Positions 34,542 to 42,210 of a DNA stretch of 64,000 bases are shown here, one piece after another. The stretch spans positions 5,513,101 through 5,577,100 of the forward strand of contig NZ_CP036455.1 of NCBI RefSeq assembly GCF_004323735.1, read 5' to 3'. Within the stretch, counting starts at the first letter, position 1. Every line of letters starts with the position of its first letter. The translations under genes were made by a program, and so were the position numbers. The notes under the pieces were generated by a model. The model was given only the letters and a program-made list of their open reading frames with translations, was not told the origin of the DNA and did not search any database. Source of the DNA: Streptomonospora litoralis. GTDB taxonomy: Bacteria; Actinomycetota; Actinomycetes; Streptosporangiales; Streptosporangiaceae.

Positions 34542-35285
34542 ATGACCAGCGTCGGATTCCTTTACCCGGGCTACAGCGCCGAGGACGACTACCCGGTGTT
34601 CGAGCGGATGCTGGGCGGCGACGTCCGGCTGCACCTGGTGCACACGCTGATGCGCGAGGACGCGCACCGCATCGACGCGCTGCTCGACGTGGGCGGCTCG
34701 GACGTGCTGGGCGAAGGTGCCCGGGAGCTGCGCGCCCGCGGGGTCGACGCCGCGGTGTGGGCATGCACCAGCGGCAGCTTCGTCTTCGGCTGGGAGGGTG
34801 CCCGCACCCAGGCCGACGCGGTGGCCGAGGAGGTCGGCGCGCCGGCGTCCAGCACGTCGTTCGCCTTCGTCAACGCCGTGCGGGCGCTGGGGATCGGCCG
34901 GGTCGCGATCGCCGCCAGCTATCCCGACGACGTCGCCGAGCGCTTCGTGGAGTTCCTCGGCGCGGCCGGGACCGAGGTGGTCGCGTGGGCGGGCCGCGGC
35001 ATCGTCACGGCCGCCGAGGTCGGCACCCTGCAACCCGCCGATGTGCTGGACTGGGTGGCGGCCGGAGACGACCCCGGGGCGGAGGCGGTGCTGGTGCCCG
35101 ACACCGCCCTGCACAGCGCCGCCGTACTGGAGGACCTGGAGGCGCGGCTGGGCAAGACCGTGCTGACCGCCAACCAGGTCAGCATCTGGGAGGGGCTGCG
35201 CCTGGCCGGGGTCACCGCCCCCCGCGAAGGATTGGGCAGTCTCTTCCGGGCAGGGGCACAGGCGGCGGCCGCAGCCGAGGCTTGA
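34542..35285 (+). CDS. Asp/Glu racemase-superfamily protein lacking second catalytic Cys
   Basis: A 247-residue homologue of the preceding gene product. The first catalytic Cys is kept (Cys75 in VWACTSGSFVFG), but the position of the second, SCTN in the paralogue, reads VPDTAL, placing Asp187 there. Arylmalonate decarboxylase also works with a single Cys, so a decarboxylase-like reaction is possible. The start follows AGAAGGGG at about nine bases. It lies between the first racemase and the GntR gene in one operon. The paired, diverged arrangement suggests an old duplication. Confidence 0.85.
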   Translation: MTSVGFLYPGYSAEDDYPVFERMLGGDVRLHLVHTLMREDAHRIDALLDVGGSDVLGEGARELRARGVDAAVWACTSGSFVFGWEGARTQADAVAEEVGAPASSTSFAFVNAVRALGIGRVAIAASYPDDVAERFVEFLGAAGTEVVAWAGRGIVTAAEVGTLQPADVLDWVAAGDDPGAEAVLVPDTALHSAAVLEDLEARLGKTVLTANQVSIWEGLRLAGVTAPREGLGSLFRAGAQAAAAAEA

Positions 35286-35376
35286 GCCCGCGTGCGCGTC
35301 CCCGGCGCAGCGCCGCGCCGGGGACGCGTCGGAGCGGGGCACGTGTGTGCAGCAGAAAGAGAGGAGAACGGATGCT

Positions 35377-36075
35377 ATGAACTCCCACGGCGGACTCGAA
35401 CCGGTGCCGCGGAGATCCACGGCCGCGCTGATCGCCGACCAGCTGCGCTCGGCGATCATGTACGGCCACCTGGCACCGGGCGACCAGCTGGGCGAAACCG
35501 ACCTCGCGGCACAGCTGGGGGTCAGCCGCGGCCCCTTGCGCGAAGCCATGCAGCGGCTGGTCCAGGAAGGGCTGCTGCGCAGTGAACGGCACCGCGGCCT
35601 GTTCGTCCGCGAACTCGAAGCCGAGGACGTCCGCGACATCTACGTGGCGCGGCTGGCGGTCGAGCGCGCCTCCTGTGAGCTGGTCATGCGCGGCAACCGG
35701 GGAGAGGCGCTGGCGCGCCTGACGGCCTCGCTGGAGGAACTCGTCCAAGCGGCCGAGACCGGCGACCGCACCGCCATGAGCGACGCCGACCAGGCGTTCC
35801 ACCAGACCCTGGTGAGCTGCTCGGGCAACCGGCGGCTGGAACGCATGGCGCAGACGCTGCTGGTGGAGACCCGGATGTGCCTGACCGTGATGCAGGACGT
35901 CTACCCCGAGGCCGCCGAGCTCGTCGACGAGCACCGCAAGCTGCTCGACGCCATAACCGAGGGCGACGAGAAGCAGCTGCTGAACCTCATCGAATCCCAC
36001 ATGCTGGACACTGTGGACCGCATCAACACCACCGGCCCCGCGGCGATCCGGCGTTCGACAAGCGCGCAGAACTGA
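35377..36075 (+). CDS. GntR-family (FCD domain) transcriptional regulator
   Basis: A 232-residue regulator. The winged HTH spans about residues 10-75 (ALIADQLRSAIMYGHLAPGD, ETDLAAQLGVSRGPLREAMQRL). The all-helical FCD ligand domain follows, with metal/ligand residues in DQAFHQTLVSCSGNRRL and VDEHRKLLDAI (two His) and a final SHMLDTVDRI His. It ends the DUF3830 operon; a hairpin terminator follows at 36118. It most likely binds the three ATTGT-N2-ACAAT sites in this locus and responds to a carboxylate intermediate. Confidence 0.93.
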   Translation: MNSHGGLEPVPRRSTAALIADQLRSAIMYGHLAPGDQLGETDLAAQLGVSRGPLREAMQRLVQEGLLRSERHRGLFVRELEAEDVRDIYVARLAVERASCELVMRGNRGEALARLTASLEELVQAAETGDRTAMSDADQAFHQTLVSCSGNRRLERMAQTLLVETRMCLTVMQDVYPEAAELVDEHRKLLDAITEGDEKQLLNLIESHMLDTVDRINTTGPAAIRRSTSAQN

Positions 36076-36117
36076 GCGGGCGCGGCGCGGCCTGCGGCGC
36101 TCCGCCGAGGGGTCGCC

Positions 36118-36147
36118 GGGGTCGATCCCGACGCCAGGATCGACCCC
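36118..36147 (+). terminator. Terminator of the DUF3830-GntR operon
   Basis: GGGGTCGATCC and its exact inverse around an eight-base loop, 43 bases after the GntR stop codon. Confidence 0.7.
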
Positions 36148-36216
36148 AGGGACACTCGGCGCTCTTACGGGCACCACCCGCGAGTGGACCGGTTTGGTGT
36201 GCCGATCCGACCGGCG

Positions 36217-36441
36217 TCAGCGGACGGCGGCCGGGTGGGCACAGGGGACACCGACACCGACACCGACATAGGGACGCACCCGCGGCGCTCCGGCTCCCGC
36301 TCCCCACCGACGGCGCCGCATGGTCCTGCCCGGCAGCGGCGGAAGCCGCCACTGCTCCGAGAACGGGTATCCGCAGTAACCGCACAGCGCCGCGAGGTTG
36401 GGGCGCGTGCACAGGCGGCAGCGCCAAAGGGCGGGGCTCAC
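36217..36441 (-). CDS. Small zinc-ribbon protein
   Basis: A 74-residue protein starting with GTG overlapping the preceding stop (GTGA). It contains WRCRLCTRPNLAALCGYCGY, giving C-x2-C-x8-C-x2-C, a zinc ribbon, followed by a basic, Val/Gly-rich tail. It is the last of four small overlapping minus-strand genes. Function unknown; such ribbons bind nucleic acid or protein partners. Its short length and overlap position make it easy to miss. Confidence 0.6.
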   Translation of the reverse strand: MSPALWRCRLCTRPNLAALCGYCGYPFSEQWRLPPLPGRTMRRRRWGAGAGAPRVRPYVGVGVGVPCAHPAAVR

Positions 36442-36758
36442 GGTGTCCCCCTTCCGTTGAACGGGAGCGATAGCGGCGAGTCGAGCGCGTAGACGCTGGG
36501 CTCCCACCGGTCCATGACCGTCCGGAACAGCACGCGCTGGGCCGAGCGGCGCGGCAGCCGGTTCCCGGCGCTGGAGCAGCGGGGCAAGCCGACTTCGCGG
36601 ACATTGGTCTGTAGTTCCTGGTAGCCGACGGGGTACCACTCGAAGAGGAGCCTGGTTCCGTGCCCGTCGCACCGGAACACGACGCCGGACTCGGGTATCT
36701 GCGTCCAGGAGCGCAGTGGATCGATCACGGGTGTGTCACCGGGCGTAATGGCGCTCAT
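36438..36758 (-). CDS. Small conserved-looking protein, unknown function
   Basis: A 106-residue protein. It contains an Arg- and Trp-containing middle and a compact C-terminal segment VLFRTVMDRWEPSVYALDSP. There is no membrane segment and no Cys cluster (Cys only at FRCDGHG and PRCSSAG). The ATG overlaps the stop of the gene before it, and its stop overlaps the zinc-ribbon start, so all four small genes are translationally coupled. I do not recognise the family. Confidence 0.6.
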   Translation of the reverse strand: MSAITPGDTPVIDPLRSWTQIPESGVVFRCDGHGTRLLFEWYPVGYQELQTNVREVGLPRCSSAGNRLPRRSAQRVLFRTVMDRWEPSVYALDSPLSLPFNGRGTP

Positions 36759-37009
36759 GTGTCGTATCCCAGGTGTCCGCGGGCGAGCGAAGCGATCGCC
36801 CGGTCTATCCAGTCATCCGAGATGCCGTTCAGCGACAGCCACGCTCGCAGGGTGCGTTCGTCGGCCTCGAAGCGCCGTCCGGGCTCCAGGAGGCGGCCGG
36901 CCGTGTAGGCGCGCTCCGGTGGGGCGGCGGGGTCGTAGGAGACCTCCACGGCGTCGCGCAGGGCGATGTCGGTGCGCGTTCCGAGGGCGGAGAGCCGGGC
37001 GAGGATCAT
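36755..37009 (-). CDS. Small helical protein, unknown function
   Basis: An 84-residue protein (MILARLSALGTRTDIALRDA at the N terminus, ending SLARGHLGYDT). The middle reads RAYTAGRLLEPGRRF and the C-terminal half is helical with WLSLNGISDDWIDRAI. Both ends overlap neighbours by four bases (ATGA). No function can be assigned. Codon use is slightly less GC-biased than the large genes nearby. Confidence 0.6.
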   Translation of the reverse strand: MILARLSALGTRTDIALRDAVEVSYDPAAPPERAYTAGRLLEPGRRFEADERTLRAWLSLNGISDDWIDRAIASLARGHLGYDT

Positions 37010-37215
37010 GCGGCGGCCCTCCCCCGTGCGAAGCGACGCGCGTAGTCGTCGAGGTAGTGCACCGAAGCGAGCGGTTTCCGCTGCTGCTCGGGTGCGGGGG
37101 CAACGGGTCGGTCGGCGGCGACGACCCATCGGGGTGCGGCGTGCAACCCGCGCGCGGGACGCACCAATCGGACAATCAGTGCCAGTGGAGCGAGTAGGGC
37201 AACTATGATCGGCAT
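37006..37215 (-). CDS. Small membrane-anchored protein, first gene of a four-gene operon
   Basis: A 69-residue protein with an N-terminal hydrophobic segment (MPIIVALLAPLALIVRLV), then a basic linker and a C-terminal helix ASVHYLDDYARRFARGRAAA. The start follows AGGAGC. It leads the overlapping set of four small genes and is divergent from the XRE regulator gene. Unknown function; the block looks like accessory or integrated-element cargo. Confidence 0.6.
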   Translation of the reverse strand: MPIIVALLAPLALIVRLVRPARGLHAAPRWVVAADRPVAPAPEQQRKPLASVHYLDDYARRFARGRAAA

Positions 37216-37396
37216 CGTTCGCAGCTCCTATTTAGCTGTGGGCCGTGCCCCCGGACGCCCGGCAGCGTCGCGGGGGTCTTTCTATGCGCCCCAGCATGAC
37301 CGCTGACTTATCACCCGTCCATGGATACCGCTGAAGAGGTCAATCTTTAGATAAGAAGTGATTGCCAGCGGTAGAGTAGCGGTAGATACTGATTAC

Positions 37397-38218
37397 ATGG
37401 TGAAGACTAAAAACCCTGCCTACCGGAGTTTTGGTCAAGCAGTCCGCCGTTGGCGCGAAGCCGCAGGCATGACGCAAATCGAGCTTGCCAAGGCGGCACA
37501 GACGTCCCAATCTCAGGTGAGCTCGATTGAAACCGGAGAAAAGGGCACAAGTGCGGATCATATTCGGCGCATCGACAACGCCCTTACCGCCGGTGGAGCA
37601 CTGGTGCGGAGATGGGACGAACTCGACGACCACAGCCGTGGTCTTGCGTCGTGGTTCCTGGATGTCGTCACGGTCGAGCGCGAATCATCTGAGATCAGGG
37701 TCTACCAGCCACTAAGCATTCCCGGGCTGCTCCAGACACAGAAGTATGCGCGGGCAATCACCCAGCACGGACATCCTGAGCTAACGCGATCTCAGCTCGA
37801 TGAGCGCGTGTCAGCACGCGCCGACCGGCAAGCCATCCTCGACGATCCAGACGGCCCCATGGTGCGCGTCGTACTGGAGGAACACGTACTTCGTCGCCCC
37901 GTTGGAAGCTATGAGATCATGCGCGAACAGCTTGTGCGCCTGACGGACGTGTCTCGGTCGTCTCGACTGTCCCTCCAAGTGGTGCCCATGACCACGGCTC
38001 AACATCCCGGATCGGATGGGGCTTTCCACATATTCACGGTGCCGGGTAAGGCGCCCATGGCCTACACAGAGACACGACGCCATGGGAACGCCGACGAAGA
38101 CCCGGAAGCGGTCGAGGACTACATGGCCGTCTTCGCCGAGCTTCGAGGTGTGGCGCTCCCCCCGCACGCGTCAAGAGACCTGATGTACAAGATCCAACAG
38201 GAGTTCAGCCATGAGTGA
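37397..38218 (+). CDS. XRE-family regulator with DUF5753 domain
   Basis: A 273-residue regulator of the type found in multiple copies in filamentous actinomycetes. The HTH is at about residues 9-65 (SFGQAVRRWREAAGMTQIEL, SQSQVSSIETGEKGTSADHI). The C-terminal DUF5753 domain includes YQPLSIPGLLQTQKYARAI and DRQAILDDPDGPMVRVVLEE. Its stop overlaps the DUF397 start by eight bases. Such pairs regulate development or behave like antitoxin/toxin modules (for example the Scr1/Scr2 pair described in Streptomyces, from memory). G+C is about 60%, well below the window mean, which suggests recent acquisition. Confidence 0.92.
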   Translation: MVKTKNPAYRSFGQAVRRWREAAGMTQIELAKAAQTSQSQVSSIETGEKGTSADHIRRIDNALTAGGALVRRWDELDDHSRGLASWFLDVVTVERESSEIRVYQPLSIPGLLQTQKYARAITQHGHPELTRSQLDERVSARADRQAILDDPDGPMVRVVLEEHVLRRPVGSYEIMREQLVRLTDVSRSSRLSLQVVPMTTAQHPGSDGAFHIFTVPGKAPMAYTETRRHGNADEDPEAVEDYMAVFAELRGVALPPHASRDLMYKIQQEFSHE

Positions 38219-38390
38219 ATCGAGAGTCTGGCACAAGAGCAGCTACAGCAGCGGGGGAGCAGATAACTGCGTCGAAGTCGCGGCAGGCGCCCAGACCCTC
38301 ATGCGCGACACGCAGCACCGCGAGCACGGCCACCTCAGCTTCCCCTCAGCAGAGTGGTCGGCGTTCCTGTCGGACCTGGAGGCGCTCTAA
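38211..38390 (+). CDS. DUF397 protein
   Basis: A 59-residue protein starting at the ATG that overlaps the XRE stop. It reads SRVWHKSSYSSGGADNCVEV, then RDTQH, and LSFPSAEWSAFLSDLEAL, the standard DUF397 pattern (W-x-KSS-x-S-x-CVEVA, RDS, L-x-F-x4-W-x-AF). It is the usual partner of an XRE/DUF5753 regulator. It is short and easily overlooked. A 23-bp perfect hairpin follows 35 bases after the stop. Confidence 0.93.
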   Translation: MSESRVWHKSSYSSGGADNCVEVAAGAQTLMRDTQHREHGHLSFPSAEWSAFLSDLEAL

Positions 38391-38424
38391 CCCCGCCTCC
38401 CACCTGAGACGTCCTGGGACCAGA

Positions 38425-38473
38425 CATAGGCGGCCCCCGACCGCTTGCGGCAAGCGGTCGGGGGCCGCCTATG
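38425..38473. terminator. Bidirectional terminator, 23-bp stem
   Basis: A perfect 23-bp stem with a three-base loop (CGG), starting CATAGGCGGCCCCCGACCGC. It lies between the DUF397 gene and the convergent dehydrogenase and can serve both. Confidence 0.85.
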
Positions 38474-38486
38474 CCTCCTTACCGGG

Positions 38487-39956
38487 TCACACTCCCCCGA
38501 TACCCACGTACTTCGTCTCCAGGAACTCGTCGATACCGACGCGGCCGCCCTCACGACCCAGTCCCGAGTGCTTGATGCCGCCGAACGGCGCGGCGGGGTT
38601 GGAGACGATGCCCTGGTTCAGGCCGACCATGCCCGCCTCCAGCGCCTCGGACACGCGGAGCCCGCGGTTCAGATCCCTCGTGTAGAGGTAACTGACCAGG
38701 CCGTATTCGGTGTCGTTGGCCGCGGCCAGCGCCTCCTCCTCGGTGTCGAAGGGGATGATGGGCGCGACCGGGCCGAAGATCTCCGTCGTCGAGAGTTCGC
38801 TGGACTGCGGCACGTCGGCGAGCACGGTGGGCTGGTAGAAGTAGCCGTCGCCGGCGCCCGAGGCGCCGCCCACGAGTACGCGGGCGCCGCGGTTCACGGC
38901 GTCGTCCACCAGGCTCTGCACCTTCTCCCGCGCCTTGGCGTCGATGAGCGGGCCCACCTGGACGCCGTCCTCGGTGCCGCGGCCGAGCTTGAGGGCGCCC
39001 ATGCGCTCACTGAGCTTGCGGGCGAACTCGGTGGCGATGCCCGACTGCACGTAGAGGCGGTTGGCGGCCGTGCACGCCTCGCCGATGTTGCGCATCTTGG
39101 CCTGCATGGCGCCTTCGACGGCGGCGTCGAGGTCGGCGTCGTCGAAGACCAGGAAGGGCGCGTTGCCGCCCAGTTCCATGGAGGTACGCAGTACCTGCTC
39201 GGAGCTCTGCTCCAGCAGCTTGCGGCCGACACCGGTGGAGCCGGTGAACGAGACCTTGCGGATGCGGCCGTCGCGCAGCAGCGGCTCGGTGACGCCGCCG
39301 GCGTCGGAGGTGGGCAGCAGGCTCAGCACACCTTCGGGCAGTCCGGCCTCGCGCAGGATGTCGGCCAGCGCCAGGGCGGACAGCGGAGTCTGCTGCGCGG
39401 GCTTGAGGATCATGGTGCAGCCGGCGGCGATGGCGGGGCCGATCTTGCGCGTGCCCATGGCCATGGGGAAGTTCCACGGCGTGATGAGCATGGACGGGCC
39501 AACCGGCTGGCGCATGATCAAAAAGCGCGCCGAACCGTTGGGCGCGATCGAGTAGCCGCCCTCGATGCGCACCGCCTCCTCGGAGAACCAGCGCAGGAAG
39601 TCGGCGGCGTAGGCGATCTCGCCCTTGGCCTCGGCGAAGGGCTTGCCCATCTCCAGCGTCATCAGCAGCGCGAGGTCGTCCTGCCGCTCCATCAGCAGCT
39701 CGAAGGAGCGTCGCAGGATCTCGGCACGCTCGCGCGGCGGGGTCTTGCCCCACGACGGCTGGGCGGCGGCCGCCGCATCGAGGGCGGCGAGGCCGTCGTC
39801 GGTTCCGGCGTCGGAGATCTCGCACAGCGCCGACCCGGTCGAGGGGTCCTCGACCTTGAACGTCGCGCCACTGCGCGCGTCGCGCCACGCGCCGCCGATG
39901 AAGAGCTGCTTCGGCACGCGCTCGACGACCTTCGTCTCCCATTCGGCCAAGGTCAT
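38487..39956 (-). CDS. gabD: NAD(P)-dependent succinate-semialdehyde dehydrogenase
   Basis: A 489-residue aldehyde dehydrogenase. Catalytic Cys295 lies in NIGEACTAANR, Glu261 in SMELGGNAPF and Asn162 in ITPWNFPMA; the cofactor loop is FTGSTGVGRKLL. Length and motifs fit the GabD branch that oxidises succinate semialdehyde to succinate, though other semialdehydes are possible. It is divergent from a class III aminotransferase, the classical GABA-pathway partner. No operator copy is visible in its own immediate upstream bases, so it may be controlled by the site at 40161 in the shared 237-base region. Confidence 0.92.
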   Translation of the reverse strand: MTLAEWETKVVERVPKQLFIGGAWRDARSGATFKVEDPSTGSALCEISDAGTDDGLAALDAAAAAQPSWGKTPPRERAEILRRSFELLMERQDDLALLMTLEMGKPFAEAKGEIAYAADFLRWFSEEAVRIEGGYSIAPNGSARFLIMRQPVGPSMLITPWNFPMAMGTRKIGPAIAAGCTMILKPAQQTPLSALALADILREAGLPEGVLSLLPTSDAGGVTEPLLRDGRIRKVSFTGSTGVGRKLLEQSSEQVLRTSMELGGNAPFLVFDDADLDAAVEGAMQAKMRNIGEACTAANRLYVQSGIATEFARKLSERMGALKLGRGTEDGVQVGPLIDAKAREKVQSLVDDAVNRGARVLVGGASGAGDGYFYQPTVLADVPQSSELSTTEIFGPVAPIIPFDTEEEALAAANDTEYGLVSYLYTRDLNRGLRVSEALEAGMVGLNQGIVSNPAAPFGGIKHSGLGREGGRVGIDEFLETKYVGIGGV

Positions 39957-40160
39957 TGCGGTACATCCCCTTCTGGGCTGGTGGGTAACGGTGCGTCCGC
40001 CAAAGGTGCGAAGGCGCCTCGACGGGTACGCCTTCCCAGCACCGCGCGCGGCCTAACCGCCGCCGGCCGGGTGTTCACGCAGCGGCGATGCCCGGATCCA
40101 TGCGGGGGTAGGCATGGACCTGGACACCGCCTCATGCGGGATGATTGCATAGCTCTGTCG

Positions 40161-40172
40161 ATTGTCAACAAT
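40161..40172. promoter_or_regulatory. GntR-type operator, copy 3
   Basis: ATTGTCAACAAT followed by CCTAC, the mirror of GTAGG in copy 1. It lies 22 bases before the aminotransferase start, where binding would block transcription or initiation. Confidence 0.65.
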
Positions 40173-40193
40173 CCTACGGAAGAGGGTCAGAGA

Positions 40194-41459
40194 ATGGCTG
40201 AGCAGTCGGCCGCGCTTTCCCCCTTGCTCAAGCAGGCGACACCGGTGCTCGCTGCGCGGGGCGAAGGCGTCTACATCTACGACGAGGACGACCGCCGCTA
40301 TCTCGACTTCACCGCCGGCATCGGGGTCACCAGCACCGGCCACTGCCACCCCCGCGTCGTCGAGGCTGCGCAGCGCCAGGTGGCCACGCTCGTGCACGGC
40401 CAGTACACCACGGTCATGCACCGGCCCCTCCTCAGGCTCACTGAACGCCTCGGCAGCGTGCTGCCCGAGGGCATCGACCGGCTCTTCTACGTCAACTCCG
40501 GCAGCGAGGCCGTGGAGGCGGCGCTGCGGCTCGCGCGGCAGGCGACCGGGCGGCAGAACGCGATCGTCTTCCAGGGCGGCTTCCACGGGCGCACGATGGC
40601 GGCGGCGTCGCTGACCACGTCGGGCACCAAGATCCGCGCGGGTATCGGGCCGCTGATGCCCGGCGTGGTGGTCTCCCCGTTCCCCTACGCCTACCGGCTG
40701 GGCATGAGCGAGGAGGAGGCCACCGAGCACGCGCTGCGGGAGCTGGACTACCAGCTGGCCACGGTCAGTTCGCCCAAGGACACCGCGGCGATCTTCATCG
40801 AGCCGGTCTTGGGAGAGGGCGGGTACATCCCGGCGCCGCCGGCGTTCCTGCGCGGCCTGCGCGAGCGCGCCGACGAGCACGGCATCCTGCTGGTGGCCGA
40901 CGAGGTGCAGACCGGGTTCGGGCGCACCGGCGAGTTCTGGGGTCACGACCACGCGGGCGTACGGCCCGACATCGTCATCACGGCCAAGGGGTTGGCCAGC
41001 GGGTTCCCGCTGTCGGCGATCGCGGCGCCCGACTCCCTCATGGAGAAGGCGTGGCCGGGCTCCCAGGGCGGCACCTACGGCGGCAACGCGGTCTCGTGTG
41101 CCGCGGCCCTGGCCACCCTGGACGTCATCGAGGACGAAGGGCTGGTCGCCAACGCCGCCCGGATGGGCGAGCGCCTCCGGGAGGGCCTGGCGGGCGTGGC
41201 GGCCGACCACCCGGTGATCGGCGACGTGCGCGGCCTGGGCCTGATGATCGGCAACGAGTTCACCGCACCCGACGGCTCCCCCGACACCGCCACCGCCACC
41301 CGGGCGCACAAGGCGGCCGCCGACAAGGGTCTCCTCCTGCTCACCTGCGGCCCGCACGGCAACGTCGTCCGGATGATCCCCCCGCTCATCGTCACCGCCG
41401 ACCAGGTCGACGAGGCGGTCACCCTGTGGTCCGCAGCCATGAAGGAGGCCACGGCCTGA
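40194..41459 (+). CDS. gabT: Class III aminotransferase (4-aminobutyrate-type)
   Basis: A 421-residue PLP enzyme. The PLP lysine is Lys265 in VITAKGLASGFP; the cofactor Asp is in LVADEVQTGFGRTGEFWG, and the phosphate loop is YVNSGSEAVEAALRLARQ. Sequence order and partner gene (succinate-semialdehyde dehydrogenase) fit 4-aminobutyrate or a similar omega-amino acid:2-oxoglutarate aminotransferase. The start follows GGAAGAGGG. A GntR-type site covers its promoter, tying it to the amidase/DUF3830 part of the locus. The exact amino donor is not certain, as beta-alanine and others use the same family. Confidence 0.9.
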   Translation: MAEQSAALSPLLKQATPVLAARGEGVYIYDEDDRRYLDFTAGIGVTSTGHCHPRVVEAAQRQVATLVHGQYTTVMHRPLLRLTERLGSVLPEGIDRLFYVNSGSEAVEAALRLARQATGRQNAIVFQGGFHGRTMAAASLTTSGTKIRAGIGPLMPGVVVSPFPYAYRLGMSEEEATEHALRELDYQLATVSSPKDTAAIFIEPVLGEGGYIPAPPAFLRGLRERADEHGILLVADEVQTGFGRTGEFWGHDHAGVRPDIVITAKGLASGFPLSAIAAPDSLMEKAWPGSQGGTYGGNAVSCAAALATLDVIEDEGLVANAARMGERLREGLAGVAADHPVIGDVRGLGLMIGNEFTAPDGSPDTATATRAHKAAADKGLLLLTCGPHGNVVRMIPPLIVTADQVDEAVTLWSAAMKEATA

Positions 41460-41475
41460 CAGCCTGACCAGGCCC

Positions 41476-41518
41476 GACAGGCGCCTCCCGGCCACACGAG
41501 CACCCGGGGGCGCCTGTC
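41476..41518 (+). terminator. Terminator after the aminotransferase gene
   Basis: GACAGGCGCC pairs with its exact inverse, with further inner pairing (CCCGG/CCGGG), starting 17 bases after the stop. Confidence 0.65.
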
Positions 41519-41660
41519 ACCTCCATCACATCCCGCCGCCACCCCCCGGATAATCCGTCGGAACCGCTCCGTCGCCCGTGGTAGAGTCATACACGTCTTC
41601 CGCAGGGACACCGAGCCACCGCCGCTCGGCGGACCATACGGAAGATGCACAACCGAACCA

Positions 41661-41733
41661 GCGCTCGTAGCTCAATGGATAGAGCATCTGACTACGGATC
41701 AGAAGGTTGGGGGTTCGAATCCTCCCGAGCGCG
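41661..41733 (+). tRNA. tRNA-Arg (anticodon ACG)
   Basis: A 73-base cloverleaf. Acceptor arms GCGCTCG and CGAGCGC pair over seven bases; the D arm is GCTC/GAGC; the anticodon stem TCTGA/TCAGA encloses CTACGGA, so the anticodon is ACG and reads CGT (and CGC with inosine). The T arm has the TTCGAAT loop. CCA is not encoded. A hairpin follows at 41755. Confidence 0.95.
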
Positions 41734-41754
41734 CTGCTCCGACGAGCATCGTTG

Positions 41755-41789
41755 AGGCCCTGAGCTGGTGAAAGTCAGCTGCAGGGCCT
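41755..41789 (+). terminator. Hairpin terminator after tRNA-Arg
   Basis: AGGCCCTGAGCTG pairs with CAGCT-G-CAGGGCCT around an eight-base loop, 21 bases after the tRNA. Confidence 0.6.
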
Positions 41790-41879
41790 TACTTGTGCGT
41801 CCGGCCGCCGACGGCTGTGTCCGGGCGGTGGCGGACCGAAGCGGCCCCAACGCCATCGAGGTCAGCGTAACCTCAATGC

Positions 41880-41960
41880 TGCTCACGCATGGGCGAGGCG
41901 AGCAGGGCCCACTCGGCATCGGTGAGTTCGAACGACCGAACACGAGCACCGAGTGTGCCT
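41880..41960 (-). pseudogene. IS5-type transposase N-terminal remnant
   Basis: On the minus strand one frame reads RSFELTDAEWALLA, the typical start of actinobacterial IS5-family transposases. It is not preceded by a good start, and the sequence diverges after about 20 codons. No terminal repeats or remaining domain are present. It suggests an old insertion next to the tRNA gene. Confidence 0.5.
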
Positions 41961-41989
41961 GGGCGGGCCCTGCCTCACTTGCGATTCCA

Positions 41990-42210
41990 GAGAACAGACC
42001 CTAAGCGGAGCCACCGCCTAGCGCTGTGCGTGTGCGGCGGCGCCGGTCGGATCGACCGCCGAACGACGGTTCCACCCGGGGGTCCGCCGAGACCCTGCTT
42101 TCGCAGGGCGACGCTCCGGAATCGACCCACGCCGCCGCATCCTGTCGTGTTGGGAGGCACGCAATGTCGCCGCCGGCGACGAATCGGCCCCCGCAGTCCG
42201 ACGCTGCCTG
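41990..42210. other. Gap between transposase remnant and GH62 gene
   Basis: With the preceding remnant, 477 bases separate the tRNA from the GH62 gene. No gene or clear repeat is seen in this part. Confidence 0.4.

Noticed and set aside
38445-40193. Open frame upstream of and in phase with the aminotransferase
   Set aside because: It runs antisense through the succinate-semialdehyde dehydrogenase gene and a terminator; the real aminotransferase start is the ATG at 40194 after GGAAGAGGG.
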